The position numbers were made by a program, and so were the translations under genes. This document shows, in pieces, positions 7,528-15,723 of a DNA stretch of 64,000 nt; within the stretch, counting starts at the first letter, position 1; every line of letters begins with the position of its first letter. Source of the DNA: a virus. A model generated the notes under the pieces. It made no database searches, was not told where the DNA came from, and saw nothing but the letters and a program-made list of their open reading frames with translations. The stretch covers positions 1-64,000 of the IMG/VR virus record IMGVR_UViG_3300005253_000017. One strand, 5' to 3'.

Positions 7528-7981
7528 TCATTTTCTCCCGTCCTCCCAACCACGTTATCATCCGGCATATCTTGCCATACTCGTTGATGGCAATCCTACC
7601 ACACTCGATTTTATATCCGATGACTTCATCCGGTGACTTTTCGCTTGTTAACCAAGCAATCTCTGACTCATTTACAAACTCAAGTTCAAGCCCCCTAATC
7701 TCGGAATACCATGCTAACTGAAGAAGCCCCCTACTTAGCGGTATAACAAGAGGAGCTTCGACCCCAGAAGGAACGCCTCCCATAATGTTCAAAAGAACAT
7801 CAGTCGCCACTTCTATAATATCATCCCGTACAGGCTGTTCGCCCTCTCCGTCCCAAAGATAATTGCCACATGATACACGCAGACTACGTATTCCCTTCAT
7901 AGCTTCTGCTAACCATTTCCAAGATTCAGCGGAAAACTTAGCCAGCTCAACTGGGCTCCATTTACTGCCTAAAGATTCCAT
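7508..7981 (-). CDS. Hypothetical protein with LQLAWYS motif, 157 aa
   Basis: The core segment VIPLSRGLLQLAWYSEIRGLELEFVNES resembles, from memory, a widespread uncharacterised family with SGGIQLEW....DLEIE strands seen in bacteria and phages. No catalytic motif is visible. It overlaps both neighbours by about 20 nt within the head operon. Confidence 0.6.
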   Translation of the reverse strand: MESLGSKWSPVELAKFSAESWKWLAEAMKGIRSLRVSCGNYLWDGEGEQPVRDDIIEVATDVLLNIMGGVPSGVEAPLVIPLSRGLLQLAWYSEIRGLELEFVNESEIAWLTSEKSPDEVIGYKIECGRIAINEYGKICRMITWLGGREKMNETDIG

Positions 7982-8345
7982 CGTCGTCCTCTATTGCCTC
8001 ATTTACGTTATCCCGAATGGTCTTCCAAGCCCCGGTGCTTAGCGTGGCATCGGCACCCCTTGCCTGCTTCAGTTCATTCAGGACCGCTCGGTACAACTGC
8101 TTCACCCTAGCATTCTCCTGCCTCAGAGCCCCGTAGTCGGGGTGCTTTGTCAGCTCCAGATATCGCTCGTGGTTGGCTAGGAGCATCTTGTACAGGGTGG
8201 GACTTAGCATATAAGCGTCCGGGTCGGCCCCCTTTGTTTGCTTGCACTCTATTACGACATAGGGCTCGCCCTTCAGCTGCTGGGCGGCTTGGCCGAACTT
8301 GGAATCAATCGTATTCGTGTTTATGACCGTTGTGCCTAGTTTCAT
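7962..8345 (-). CDS. Hypothetical protein, 127 aa
   Basis: The product has an N-terminal beta region ending in VVIECKQTKG and a long C-terminal helical region (LRQENARVKQLYRAVLNEL). ATG at 8345 forms ATGA with the upstream zinc-knuckle gene. No family is recognised. Confidence 0.6.
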   Translation of the reverse strand: MKLGTTVINTNTIDSKFGQAAQQLKGEPYVVIECKQTKGADPDAYMLSPTLYKMLLANHERYLELTKHPDYGALRQENARVKQLYRAVLNELKQARGADATLSTGAWKTIRDNVNEAIEDDDGIFRQ

Positions 8346-8521
8346 TTTTCACCATCTGTAATCTTCGCCCTGCGTAACCGGAAATCAGGACAGTTCCCTT
8401 TATTTTTATCCACACAACGCCCAAATTCTATCCCAAAAGCCAAACACCGGATTGGGCGAGGTGGGTAAATTGTACCGGATAAAAGATTGTCGCATTCAAC
8501 ACAAATAGTTCTAGGAGCCAT
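8342..8521 (-). CDS. Small cysteine-rich protein, 59 aa
   Basis: ATG at 8521 to TGA at 8342. The product has a CxxC (ICVECDN) and three further cysteines (RCLAF, RCVDK, NCPDF), consistent with a small zinc-binding knuckle. Its stop and start overlap both neighbours. Not recognised. Confidence 0.6.
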   Translation of the reverse strand: MAPRTICVECDNLLSGTIYPPRPIRCLAFGIEFGRCVDKNKGNCPDFRLRRAKITDGEK

Positions 8522-8793
8522 TATTCTATCCTCCTAAAGTTTCCATTCTCCTTCGGCACTACCCACGACTCAAACACAGTACCGTCGTATTCCTCTATCG
8601 TCCTGGCCGGTTGATATTTAACTGCTCCCCGAAAACTGCTGTTGTGTATGATAAGAGGCACGGCCGGTCCCTTGTACTCGGCCTCATTGCCCTTCTTGGT
8701 ATAATGGCCTCCTGACCGCCGACACTTGCACCAACGCCACTCCCTAAGGAGGAGCAGGATGTCACAGCAATCTTTGCAGAAGAGAAGTTTCAT
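8521..8793 (-). CDS. Zinc-knuckle protein, paralogue of the 32352-32618 product
   Basis: The start at 8793 (GGGCGGAAGA site, ATGA overlap with the DUF488 gene) gives 90 residues beginning MKLLFCKDCCDILLLL. CxxC (FCKDC), WCKC, GHYT, an NSSF motif and a following QP match the 88-residue product at 32352-32618 on the other arm, so the two genes are paralogues. Probably zinc-binding; the function is unknown. Confidence 0.7.
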   Translation of the reverse strand: MKLLFCKDCCDILLLLREWRWCKCRRSGGHYTKKGNEAEYKGPAVPLIIHNSSFRGAVKYQPARTIEEYDGTVFESWVVPKENGNFRRIE

Positions 8794-9149
8794 TCTTCCG
8801 CCCACCCATCTATCATCGCCTTCAAGATATGACGATGACAATGGGGATTGCTTTCCTTCTCAAAACACAAGAGAGTAATGGTTTCTTGGTTAGCCGAACC
8901 CACCAAAGCATGAAGGTCTGGCCAACTATAGTATCGTATTTCCGATTCATACCGTCTCCCATACTCATACCAAGTCAAGTTCCCATTTTTCCAATCGTCT
9001 AGCAATCCCCATGTAGGAGCAAATTCACTACACCATTCAGCCTGAAGCTTTTCCTCCTTTATGCCCTTCGGCCAGCTTCGGGTTATGAGGATTCGCTTGC
9101 CATCCGATTTCGCTGGGGGATCAAAGAGGCATTTTGTCTTTACAGGCAT
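8790..9149 (-). CDS. DUF488 (YeaO-like) family protein
   Basis: The start at 9149 has GGGAGACGATA upstream and gives 119 residues. Family hallmarks are ILITRSWPKGIKEEKL (RxWPxGxKKE), WCSEFAPTWGLLDDW, WYEYGRRYESEI and ITLLCFEKESNPHCHRHIL (the Cys/His end of DUF488). Bacterial members are small nucleic-acid-associated or uncharacterised proteins. Its presence in a phage head operon is unusual. The family call is solid; the role is unknown. Confidence 0.8.
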   Translation of the reverse strand: MPVKTKCLFDPPAKSDGKRILITRSWPKGIKEEKLQAEWCSEFAPTWGLLDDWKNGNLTWYEYGRRYESEIRYYSWPDLHALVGSANQETITLLCFEKESNPHCHRHILKAMIDGWAEE

Positions 9150-9351
9150 TATCGTCTCCCACATTATGAACAATCACACATCGTAGAGCCATTTTCCTTA
9201 TCAATAGCTCAAGGCCTACAACCACGCCGTCTATAGCCTCATCCACACCATACACTGAAGCCTCGGCATCCGTAGGCTCGGTAGATAGGAATGCTATTCC
9301 TTCCGGTATGCTTGAGTCCTCTCTTATCCGTATTCCGAAGAAATCTTTCAT
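9121..9351 (-). CDS. Hypothetical protein, 76 aa
   Basis: ATG at 9351 has AATAGGA upstream; the gene overlaps the DUF488 gene by 29 nt. The product is acidic in the middle (TEPTDAEASVYGVDEAIDG) with a hydrophobic segment after it. Not recognised. Confidence 0.55.
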   Translation of the reverse strand: MKDFFGIRIREDSSIPEGIAFLSTEPTDAEASVYGVDEAIDGVVVGLELLIRKMALRCVIVHNVGDDNACKDKMPL

Positions 9352-9357
9352 TCCTAT

Positions 9358-9753
9358 TTACTCAGCCCCACACAGCAGACAATCGCCCGGACCATGGGCC
9401 TCATAACACTCAACTACGTCCTCTTCCCAGCTTTTGCCATAAAGGCGCTGGGCGTTACGATGCATAATAAAAGGAGCTTCAAATACCCTGGTTAACCAAA
9501 CTGACCTTGTCTTCTCGTACACCCAATTTACATACAGAAAACCGGGCACTAAACTACAGCCACCCACCATAATCCACACAGCAAACTTATCACCAGTCCC
9601 GATGAGCATCGCAATAAACAAAAGACATAGACCCAACCCCACAACCCCTTCCGAAATCCAAAACCAAACTTTTCTACGGGTATTTAATCTCTTCACTTCC
9701 TCTACTGCAACCCAAGGCTCTGCCGCCGCCATATCAACTCGCTTCCTCATCAC
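9358..9753 (-). CDS. Two-helix membrane protein with C-terminal CxxC, paralogue of 18468-18863
   Basis: This 131-residue protein begins MMRKRVDMAAAEPWVAVEEV, has two hydrophobic helices (about residues 35-75) and ends VECYEAHGPGDCLLCGAE. The product at 18468-18863 has the same length, the same AEPW start and the same GDCxLCGAE end, so the pair arose by duplication. The gene lies directly after portal; GTATAAT on this strand at 9781-9787 lies just upstream. Function unknown; the CxxC tail may bind metal. Confidence 0.75.
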   Translation of the reverse strand: MMRKRVDMAAAEPWVAVEEVKRLNTRRKVWFWISEGVVGLGLCLLFIAMLIGTGDKFAVWIMVGGCSLVPGFLYVNWVYEKTRSVWLTRVFEAPFIMHRNAQRLYGKSWEEDVVECYEAHGPGDCLLCGAE

Positions 9754-9759
9754 GTTCTC

Positions 9760-11199
9760 CTACAACTCTTCCTTCAGTCTATTATACACCTGATCCACGA
9801 TCTGTTCGCTATACCCTTCAAGCAATTCAGCAAAGTTACCTTGCATCTTTTCCAACTTTTGATTTATCTCATCCTCCCTGACCTCTAGCGATTCCTCCGT
9901 CTCTTCCAACCCCATCTCGACCAAACTAGACTTGATATAGAACTTGTTGCCGGGGTCTTCCTCAGTCTCAACGTCCACCTCGTAGCCCAGCTGTTCCCTC
10001 GCCTCGTTAGGCGTTATCATGCCGAACTCTATCTGAACGGCGAACCGCTTGGTCAGCTTATCGACATCTTCCTTGAGCAGAGGCGTGGTGTCAAAGTAAA
10101 TCTCCATCCCCTCGTGCTCAGGGAACTTGGTGAGATAGAAGTTGTTCAGAGCACCAGCAATCTTCGCCAGCTTGGGGATGATGGTGTCCCTAGCAAAGCT
10201 CTCAAGCTGCAGGGAGTAATTGTCATACTTGGCGTGCTCCAACAGCCCCACCTTGATCGGGGGAACGCCAAGCACGGCAAGTATTGCCTGCCGGTTCTCG
10301 GCCCGCCCCTTAAGGAAATCAATGTCCTTGGGATTAACAGATATGGTCTGCCACTTGAGGTTCTTTGACAGGATGAGAACTTTGCGACCCTTCCCGCCTA
10401 AAAACTCGCGGATATCTTCGCCTAGCTTCTCGACCTCGTTGGGAGTCATCCGCTGCTCAGTAGATATCAGACCCTCAGGGGTAACACCATGCAGGAAGAA
10501 ATCCAGGTTCCAAGCCGACATCTGCTTGTCCTGCTTGATTTCCTCTATCGCGGCCATCAGACTGCCCTGCCCCTCGAAGTCTTTCAACGGATGAAAATAA
10601 TGAAATGGCACAATTTGGTCAGGCCGAAACTTGTCCTTCTTGGCCCTATTCTTCTGCTGATATACATAATGATCGATACCATGTCCACTAGGCTTCTTAG
10701 GGACGGGCCGTAATCGGTATGAGGGGATAGTGTACAGCTCAACGGGCTGCTTCTTAATTATCTCCTGCTTACCGATAGTCGTAGTGGTTTTCTTCTGCAC
10801 TACCTCCCAGTAGCTATCCCCGGAGGTCTCTAGGTAGATGACCAAGGCCTCCATTAGGTCGTACCGGGTCTGGAGCTCGTTGGGCCTATTCAGTAGGTCT
10901 AAAGCAGGGTGTTCCTTCACATCCTCCTGGCCCCCCTTGCCAATTAGCCTCATCTTGATATCCAGCTGGGCTATAGTAGAGGCAATAGCAAATACCCCCG
11001 CATACGCCCATACGTGGTCAACGTATAGCTTAATCCACTGCTCGGCGTTGCTGGGGGTCATGAATGCGTCCCCAAACTCAAACAGTCCCCTAACCGAGTA
11101 CGCTGCGGCCTGTGACGCCTTAACCAATATGTCTGCGGGCATGTTCTCTAATCCCGCTGCCTCTAGCTCGCCTATGGTAGGCGGTAATTCTTTACTCAT
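9760..11199 (-). CDS. Phage portal protein (HK97 family)
   Basis: The 479-residue protein forms the dodecameric DNA channel at the capsid vertex. Family features are the N-terminal VYAYAGVFAIAST-like segment (DHVWAYAGVFAIASTIA), HPALDLLNRPNE, GDSYWEVV, a central stem region (GVTPEGLI, then LGEDIREFLGG), the VLGVPPIKVGL motif and the C-terminal crown IEFGMITPNEAREQLG. Length and order are normal. The acidic coiled C terminus (about 430-479) may contact internal proteins. It is upstream of protease and MuF, as in many siphophages. Confidence 0.95.
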   Translation of the reverse strand: MSKELPPTIGELEAAGLENMPADILVKASQAAAYSVRGLFEFGDAFMTPSNAEQWIKLYVDHVWAYAGVFAIASTIAQLDIKMRLIGKGGQEDVKEHPALDLLNRPNELQTRYDLMEALVIYLETSGDSYWEVVQKKTTTTIGKQEIIKKQPVELYTIPSYRLRPVPKKPSGHGIDHYVYQQKNRAKKDKFRPDQIVPFHYFHPLKDFEGQGSLMAAIEEIKQDKQMSAWNLDFFLHGVTPEGLISTEQRMTPNEVEKLGEDIREFLGGKGRKVLILSKNLKWQTISVNPKDIDFLKGRAENRQAILAVLGVPPIKVGLLEHAKYDNYSLQLESFARDTIIPKLAKIAGALNNFYLTKFPEHEGMEIYFDTTPLLKEDVDKLTKRFAVQIEFGMITPNEAREQLGYEVDVETEEDPGNKFYIKSSLVEMGLEETEESLEVREDEINQKLEKMQGNFAELLEGYSEQIVDQVYNRLKEEL

Positions 11200-11380
11200 T
11201 CGTCCTCATCTTCTCCTCCGTCTCCGTTTTCATTGCTTTCTTCCAATTCTCTTTCCAGTAATCATACCAAGAACGGGGTTTTAGCTCCCCATCCACCCAT
11301 ACCCACAATTCAGGACATTCACCTTCCCATTTAGGAGCATGCCATTCGCCAGCGAACCCACCACAACAAGACCCATTCAT
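11192..11380 (-). CDS. Small tryptophan-rich protein, 62 aa
   Basis: ATG at 11380 overlaps the upstream stop (ATGA) and the gene overlaps the portal start by 8 nt. The product has CCGG near the N terminus and many tryptophans (YDYWKENWKK). Not recognised. Confidence 0.55.
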   Translation of the reverse strand: MNGSCCGGFAGEWHAPKWEGECPELWVWVDGELKPRSWYDYWKENWKKAMKTETEEKMRTNE

Positions 11381-11538
11381 TTTGTCTTTGCCATCCTTGC
11401 CTCAGCACCTTCCCTAGAAAGATGGGAGCTTATCACATTGCCGTCTTTATCCTTGACAAACCACATCTTGCAGACGGGGCACTTTGCTGGCCCCTCGGCT
11501 CCGGTCTCAAATTCCTTGTTACAGAACCAGCAGTTCAT
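11377..11538 (-). CDS. Zinc-ribbon protein, 53 aa
   Basis: ATG at 11538 to TGA at 11377 encodes NCWFCNKEFE and KCPVCKMWF, two CxxC knuckles 14 residues apart, typical of a zinc ribbon. It overlaps both neighbours by ATGA. Probably a small nucleic-acid or protein-binding adaptor; the role is unknown. Confidence 0.65.
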   Translation of the reverse strand: MNCWFCNKEFETGAEGPAKCPVCKMWFVKDKDGNVISSHLSREGAEARMAKTK

Positions 11539-11933
11539 TTCCCACCCTTTGTTCTTCTCGAACGATGGCGGATAGCACTCGAGCGCCGTCGCCTAAACTC
11601 ATCATCCTTTATCGCTTGCCTTGCAGCCCACTCAATACCATCTACATGGCATTTTAGACACAAATCGTTATTACCATAAAATTCCCCCTCTTCACCGCAA
11701 ACTGCACATGTTCTCATTCCTCTCTCCTTTTTGAAGAAGGAATGAAGGTCCCAAGCTAACCGCATTTTACGAATTGCTCCCCAATCTTCATCAGCTAAAC
11801 ATGGTTTCCAAGTATGATCATCACTGCTAAGAGAATACTGCATCTCACAATCAGGACATGCTGCTACTCTCTTTATAAACCACTCAATCTTTCCCCCACA
11901 GACATCGCACATATACTGGAGTTCCGGCTTCAT
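11535..11933 (-). CDS. Double zinc-ribbon protein, about 132 aa
   Basis: The preferred start is ATG 11933 (GGGAGAG upstream; a GTG lies one codon earlier). Two separate ribbons are visible: MCDVCG...ACPDCEMQ and TCAVCGEEGE...LCLKCH, then a basic tail (FRRRRSSAIRHRSRRTKG). The arrangement suggests nucleic-acid binding. Not assigned to a named family. Confidence 0.65.
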   Translation of the reverse strand: MKPELQYMCDVCGGKIEWFIKRVAACPDCEMQYSLSSDDHTWKPCLADEDWGAIRKMRLAWDLHSFFKKERGMRTCAVCGEEGEFYGNNDLCLKCHVDGIEWAARQAIKDDEFRRRRSSAIRHRSRRTKGGK

Positions 11934-12094
11934 CACTCTCTCCCTATCCCCGCCTTAGCCATGGCAATGCACATGTCCCTGAACTTCTTAGAGCACTCGT
12001 TGGCCGGGTCGCCCTTATTGGTAGTCAGGGTTATCGCCCTAGCCGCCCGGAATCTAGCTTCTCTAGCTGTTCTTTTCTGCTTCTTGTCTTCCAA
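11933..12094 (-). CDS. Small hypothetical protein, TTG start, 53 aa
   Basis: A TTG at 12094 with AAGGAAT 7 nt upstream opens a frame overlapping the end of the holin-like gene and stopping at TGA 11933 (TGATG junction). The product is basic and helical (KRTAREARFRAARAITLTT, then CSKKFRDMCIAMAKAG). It fills an otherwise empty 125-nt gap. The start codon is uncertain. Confidence 0.5.
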   Translation of the reverse strand: MEDKKQKRTAREARFRAARAITLTTNKGDPANECSKKFRDMCIAMAKAGIGRE

Positions 12095-12371
12095 GTTCAA
12101 TTCCTTGATTAAGCGTTTCGGTCAACCTCTCTGCCTCAATCTCGAAGACATCAAGCGATGTCCGCTCCTTGTCTATTCTCCCCTCTACGACGACATACCC
12201 TATCGCAACCGCCACCATGCCCACGATTGTGCCCACCCTTACGATTACCTCGGTCACCTGGTCCCCGTACTCGGGTGCAAACATGGCAACGAGTAGGCCA
12301 ACCTCCACGGCCGCAGTCGCCAGGAATTTGCGGCTAGTGAACTTTGTTAGAATCTCTGGTAGTGTCTTCAT
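12063..12371 (-). CDS. Holin-like membrane protein, 102 aa
   Basis: Layout: basic N terminus with FTSRKFLATAAVEVGLLVA (helix 1), a short loop APEYGDQ, VGTIVGMVAVAIGYVVVEG (helix 2), then a charged helical tail. This two-helix layout with a (T/S)SRKF entry is common among small phage membrane proteins annotated as holins. It is not adjacent to an endolysin here, so holin is a tentative call. Confidence 0.6.
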   Translation of the reverse strand: MKTLPEILTKFTSRKFLATAAVEVGLLVAMFAPEYGDQVTEVIVRVGTIVGMVAVAIGYVVVEGRIDKERTSLDVFEIEAERLTETLNQGIELGRQEAEKNS

Positions 12372-12862
12372 TTGTCCTTCCTTCCATATTTCAAAGAAGC
12401 ATCTTCGATTAACTTGTCTGCGGCAGCAAACGAAAACCGCTTAAGATAAGCCATAACTTCTTTTCTCGTTGCCAATCTCTTTGTCATCTTTGGACAAGAA
12501 TCATAGCCACCGCCCAAAAGATGTTGATATAGTTCTTCCCTCTCGACGATAAAGCAAAGATTATCGCTGTCTGCCACAATCTCCCCCGGCTTGAACTCGG
12601 GCTCTATCTTGCGAAGAACTAATCGTGGTCCCCAAATCCAAGCGGGGATCATCTGAAGCGCCCCCACTCCACGACTATCCATTCCCCACTCACCCTCCTT
12701 TAATTCCCGATAGTCCCATGTCAGCTCAAACCCATCAGGCGCTATAGGGAGTTTATCAAGAAGCTTGGCGAGTTCCATCCACTGTTCTGACCTCACCAGA
12801 GGTATCCACGTCCCCTCGACCGCCTCACGCATCGCCTTTGCCCATTCTTTCGTGTTCATCAT
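12368..12862 (-). CDS. Hypothetical protein, 164 aa
   Basis: ATG at 12862 overlaps the preceding stop (ATGA) with AAGGAG upstream; a second ATG follows immediately. The product is mixed alpha/beta with many tryptophans and no recognisable catalytic motif. Function unknown. Confidence 0.6.
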   Translation of the reverse strand: MMNTKEWAKAMREAVEGTWIPLVRSEQWMELAKLLDKLPIAPDGFELTWDYRELKEGEWGMDSRGVGALQMIPAWIWGPRLVLRKIEPEFKPGEIVADSDNLCFIVEREELYQHLLGGGYDSCPKMTKRLATRKEVMAYLKRFSFAAADKLIEDASLKYGRKDK

Positions 12863-13050
12863 CCTTCTCCTTTGTCTCTTTCCAACAAATCGCCATAGAA
12901 ATTAGATGGTGGCATACTTTCATTCTCATCAAGACCAACACAACACCACGCAGCAAGAGCTAATCGCCTAATTTCTTTGCTAAAGTCACAATCCTTGCTG
13001 CTTAACCGTTCCTCGTGGTCGTCCAACAATTCCTTAAGGTACTTGTTCAT
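12859..13050 (-). CDS. Hypothetical acidic protein, 63 aa
   Basis: ATG at 13050 has AAGGAGAAGG upstream. The product is helical, with AAWCCVGLDENES in the middle. It overlaps both neighbours by 4 nt. Not recognised. Confidence 0.6.
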   Translation of the reverse strand: MNKYLKELLDDHEERLSSKDCDFSKEIRRLALAAWCCVGLDENESMPPSNFYGDLLERDKGEG

Positions 13051-13448
13051 CCTTCTCCTTCATCTACCGGCTGTACAGGCTGACTCATTATATACCCCGC
13101 CCCAAGCAGGCCCAATAGAACATCGGTTATCAACAGCGAATACAGGATACAATAAGCATACTCGTTCCTCACCCCATCCAGGGTCTCATTGTCCGGCAAA
13201 CCAAAGGCTGTGCCTATTGCGTCCCACATCTTATCATTGCCATCCCGCCTTCTGCTCATCAGCATCCTTATCGTATCACACAGGGGTCCACCGGTCCCCT
13301 TAATGTCGTCCTCCTTAAGACCCTGATTGAGCCCCATGCTCCTTAGGAAGGTCCCCAGCCCGGCCAGGGACGAGTGCTTGGTGGCCATCATCTCCGTGGC
13401 CTGGTCAAACCAGCATAGGGCCTTTGTGAGGTTGTTGGTTTCAGTCAT
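13047..13448 (-). CDS. Hypothetical protein with C-terminal hydrophobic helix, 133 aa
   Basis: ATG at 13448 overlaps the HNH gene end, and a coding-strand GTATAAT (13454-13460) sits just upstream. The N-terminal 95 residues are helical and soluble; residues about 98-120 (YCILYSLLITDVLLGLLGAG) form one membrane helix. Not recognised. Confidence 0.6.
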   Translation of the reverse strand: MTETNNLTKALCWFDQATEMMATKHSSLAGLGTFLRSMGLNQGLKEDDIKGTGGPLCDTIRMLMSRRRDGNDKMWDAIGTAFGLPDNETLDGVRNEYAYCILYSLLITDVLLGLLGAGYIMSQPVQPVDEGEG

Positions 13449-14281
13449 ATTCTATTATACACTCCTGACTCCACGCTATCGACCATCGTCACCAACACAT
13501 CGGGATTGTCTTCACTTAGGAAGCTCGCCCATCCACCCCCGGGCAGTTCGCCCCTTGTTATGGCGGAGAATAGGGGGGAGAGGGCTTGGGTCATGCCTCT
13601 CCTATTAAGCCTCATATGACAGGCGGTACAAAAGGTAATGAGATTGCTTAACCTTACGTTTACCTTTTCCTCATCAATATGATGAACGGTCAACTTTCTT
13701 GAATTTCCAATTTTTGTTCGGTGTGCTATCGAAGAGATGCCGCAAATCTGGCATTTGTGGCCGTCTCGCTTTCGAACAATTTCTCTAAGTTCCGGCGTCC
13801 ATTCGAGAGGATAAGATTCTGAAGAAGCCCCGCCTCTCCAACTCGGGTTCCTTTCCCCGGATTGGTTTTTACTCTGCTTCAATCGAAGCTCTGGGTGTTT
13901 TCTAAACGTTTCTCTACGTTTCTCAAGTTGCTTACGTGCAAGTTCAGGATTTTTGTTATAAATCTCCTTTAATGCCTCACTTTTTCTAGTTGCAAGAGTA
14001 GGATCATTGACGTGAGCTCGTTTAGCAGACTCACGCATTTTGAGCCTTTCTTTCGGATTTTTATAACGCTTCACTTGCCCTTTGTGCTTTCTTCCCCTAG
14101 TCTTCTGACAGTTAAATTCAACTTTCGGATAAAGTCTTTTCAGTTGGCTTACTGTCAAATGGTGTTTTTTTAGGTGTGTAGGAACTATTCCCTTAAATCT
14201 TTTCCCGCAACCGGGAACCGGACAAACAACATAGTCAATCCCCTCATATTCTTCCGTCCCATCAAAGAAAGGCTTAATCAT
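13445..14281 (-). CDS. HNH homing endonuclease with MucR-like zinc finger and NUMOD repeats
   Basis: The 278-residue free-standing endonuclease has an N-terminal MucR-like zinc finger (VCPVPGCGKRF...HLKKHHLTV), basic KxPE-type NUMOD repeats (residues about 70-150, e.g. NPELARKQLEKRRETF) and a C-terminal HNH centre (CQICG, LTVHHIDEEKVN, LSNLITFCTACH). It sits directly after the large terminase gene, a common place for intron-less homing genes. The same architecture appears at 37092-38195. The C-terminal 45 residues after HNH are unassigned. Confidence 0.85.
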   Translation of the reverse strand: MIKPFFDGTEEYEGIDYVVCPVPGCGKRFKGIVPTHLKKHHLTVSQLKRLYPKVEFNCQKTRGRKHKGQVKRYKNPKERLKMRESAKRAHVNDPTLATRKSEALKEIYNKNPELARKQLEKRRETFRKHPELRLKQSKNQSGERNPSWRGGASSESYPLEWTPELREIVRKRDGHKCQICGISSIAHRTKIGNSRKLTVHHIDEEKVNVRLSNLITFCTACHMRLNRRGMTQALSPLFSAITRGELPGGGWASFLSEDNPDVLVTMVDSVESGVYNRI

Positions 14282-15615
14282 TATTCACCCACCAATGCAC
14301 TAATCGTATAACCAAACCCCGATCCTGCGAAACAATATGCAAAACTATCAGCATAGTCCGGGCTGTGTCCCAGCCTCTCTGTGATTTTATCCTTTTTTTC
14401 AATTTGCACTGTTCGCTCTGTAGTACTCCTATGAAATTTGATGACACCAAGTTCATTGATGATTTTACTATCATTGGGTAGACTTATCTTTCCGACCTCT
14501 AACAATTCTCTCAACTCAAAGTATATCTCAGTCCGGTAATTGAAAAATCTGTCATCATTACTCTTTGCTCCCCCTATTATGTATTCGATAGGTAGCCCCA
14601 TGGCCGCGAGATGATCGGCGATGGGTTTGCCAAGTCCAATCGCGTCGATTTTAATTAGAGAGGGAGCATATTTATCTGCCAAGTGCTGGATTAACGCTAC
14701 TAAGTCCATCGTATCCTTACTACCAGACGTACCTACAACAGTTCCTCTCATACCCTCCCTCATCGTAATGACACTCAAGTCTCCTCCAGCGCCGACGTCC
14801 ACGCCAAACTCAACGGGTAAACCAGGTTCCGTTTCCCGCTTAGCAGCAGCTATTAACCAATCTGCAGGTAAAACAGCCTCAAAATCGACAAGCGATTCCC
14901 AGTCGCCATCTACAAATTTCCGCTCCCATCCAGGAATATGAGCAAACTGTATACGCAGCATATTTTCATAATCCTTTGCTACATGAGGATTGTCAGTTAC
15001 CTTGCTCTGAATGAACTCATGGTCTGGTCTTGATTCGTCGATCCACCGTTGTTTCACCCAACCCAAAGACGGATTACTGGTGCCAGCAATTCGGGCCGGG
15101 GGAAACTCGATTTTACCGGTTAAGACATTCTTTGCCTTTATCCGCATGATACGTGTTGAGAGAAACGTAAAAGCGTCTTCGGGCATGTCGGTAACTTCAT
15201 CCACGAACAGCTCGCTGAGTTCCAAAGACCGCAAAATTGAGAAGGGATCGCCAGAGGCCGACGAGCTAGGTTTGAGTCCCCCATACCTAAGCGTACTGCC
15301 ATTGTAGAACTCTATCAATCGATTAGACTGATTATGCTCCTTCACGAACTTCCCCGGACTACCAGAATCGGGATCGTCGATTCCTAAAATCCACTTCTTC
15401 ATCGTCTCATAGGTAGTCCCAGTAAAGGCGTGATTCTCCCATCTGAATATCCCCACTTTGTTCCCCGCCCAATAAAGACAATGACGAAGTGCGTCATTAC
15501 AAATCCAGACTGACTTGCCCCCTGCTGTTGCCCCCCCATAGAGAATGTACTTAGCCCTTGAATTATGAGCGATGAGCTGCCTAGCCGTCGGGATGTACTT
15601 AAGCTCTACCTCCAT
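14281..15615 (-). CDS. terL: Terminase large subunit
   Basis: The 444-residue DNA-packaging motor has an N-terminal ATPase with Walker A YGGATAGGKS (residues 26-35), Walker B ELFVDEV and the coupling motif ...AGTSNP. The C-terminal RNase H-like nuclease has acidic residues in FGVDVGAGGD, IKIDAIGLGKPIADHL and HSPDYADSFAY. Length is normal for this class. It starts at ATG 15615 with GGAGG directly upstream and a TTTACA-17-TATAAT promoter overlapping the leader, so the mRNA leader should be only a few nucleotides. The HNH gene follows immediately. Confidence 0.97.
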   Translation of the reverse strand: MEVELKYIPTARQLIAHNSRAKYILYGGATAGGKSVWICNDALRHCLYWAGNKVGIFRWENHAFTGTTYETMKKWILGIDDPDSGSPGKFVKEHNQSNRLIEFYNGSTLRYGGLKPSSSASGDPFSILRSLELSELFVDEVTDMPEDAFTFLSTRIMRIKAKNVLTGKIEFPPARIAGTSNPSLGWVKQRWIDESRPDHEFIQSKVTDNPHVAKDYENMLRIQFAHIPGWERKFVDGDWESLVDFEAVLPADWLIAAAKRETEPGLPVEFGVDVGAGGDLSVITMREGMRGTVVGTSGSKDTMDLVALIQHLADKYAPSLIKIDAIGLGKPIADHLAAMGLPIEYIIGGAKSNDDRFFNYRTEIYFELRELLEVGKISLPNDSKIINELGVIKFHRSTTERTVQIEKKDKITERLGHSPDYADSFAYCFAGSGFGYTISALVGE

Positions 15616-15621
15616 CCTCCA

Positions 15622-15655
15622 ACTGCATTATACCAACATGAGAGGGAAATGTAAA
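15622..15655 (-). promoter_or_regulatory. Sigma-70-like promoter of the terminase unit
   Basis: On the leftward strand TTTACA (15650-15655) and TATAAT (15627-15632) are 17 nt apart. The -10 is only 12 nt from the terminase start codon, so transcription would begin at about 15620, inside the GGAGG. That gives a nearly leaderless terminase message, while transcripts from upstream read through. Confidence 0.7.
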
Positions 15656-15723
15656 GAAGAAAAAGCAAGATTTCGTAAAAATCTTTTTGCCAGAGATGAT
15701 ATTCTAAATATTTGGGTTAATGT

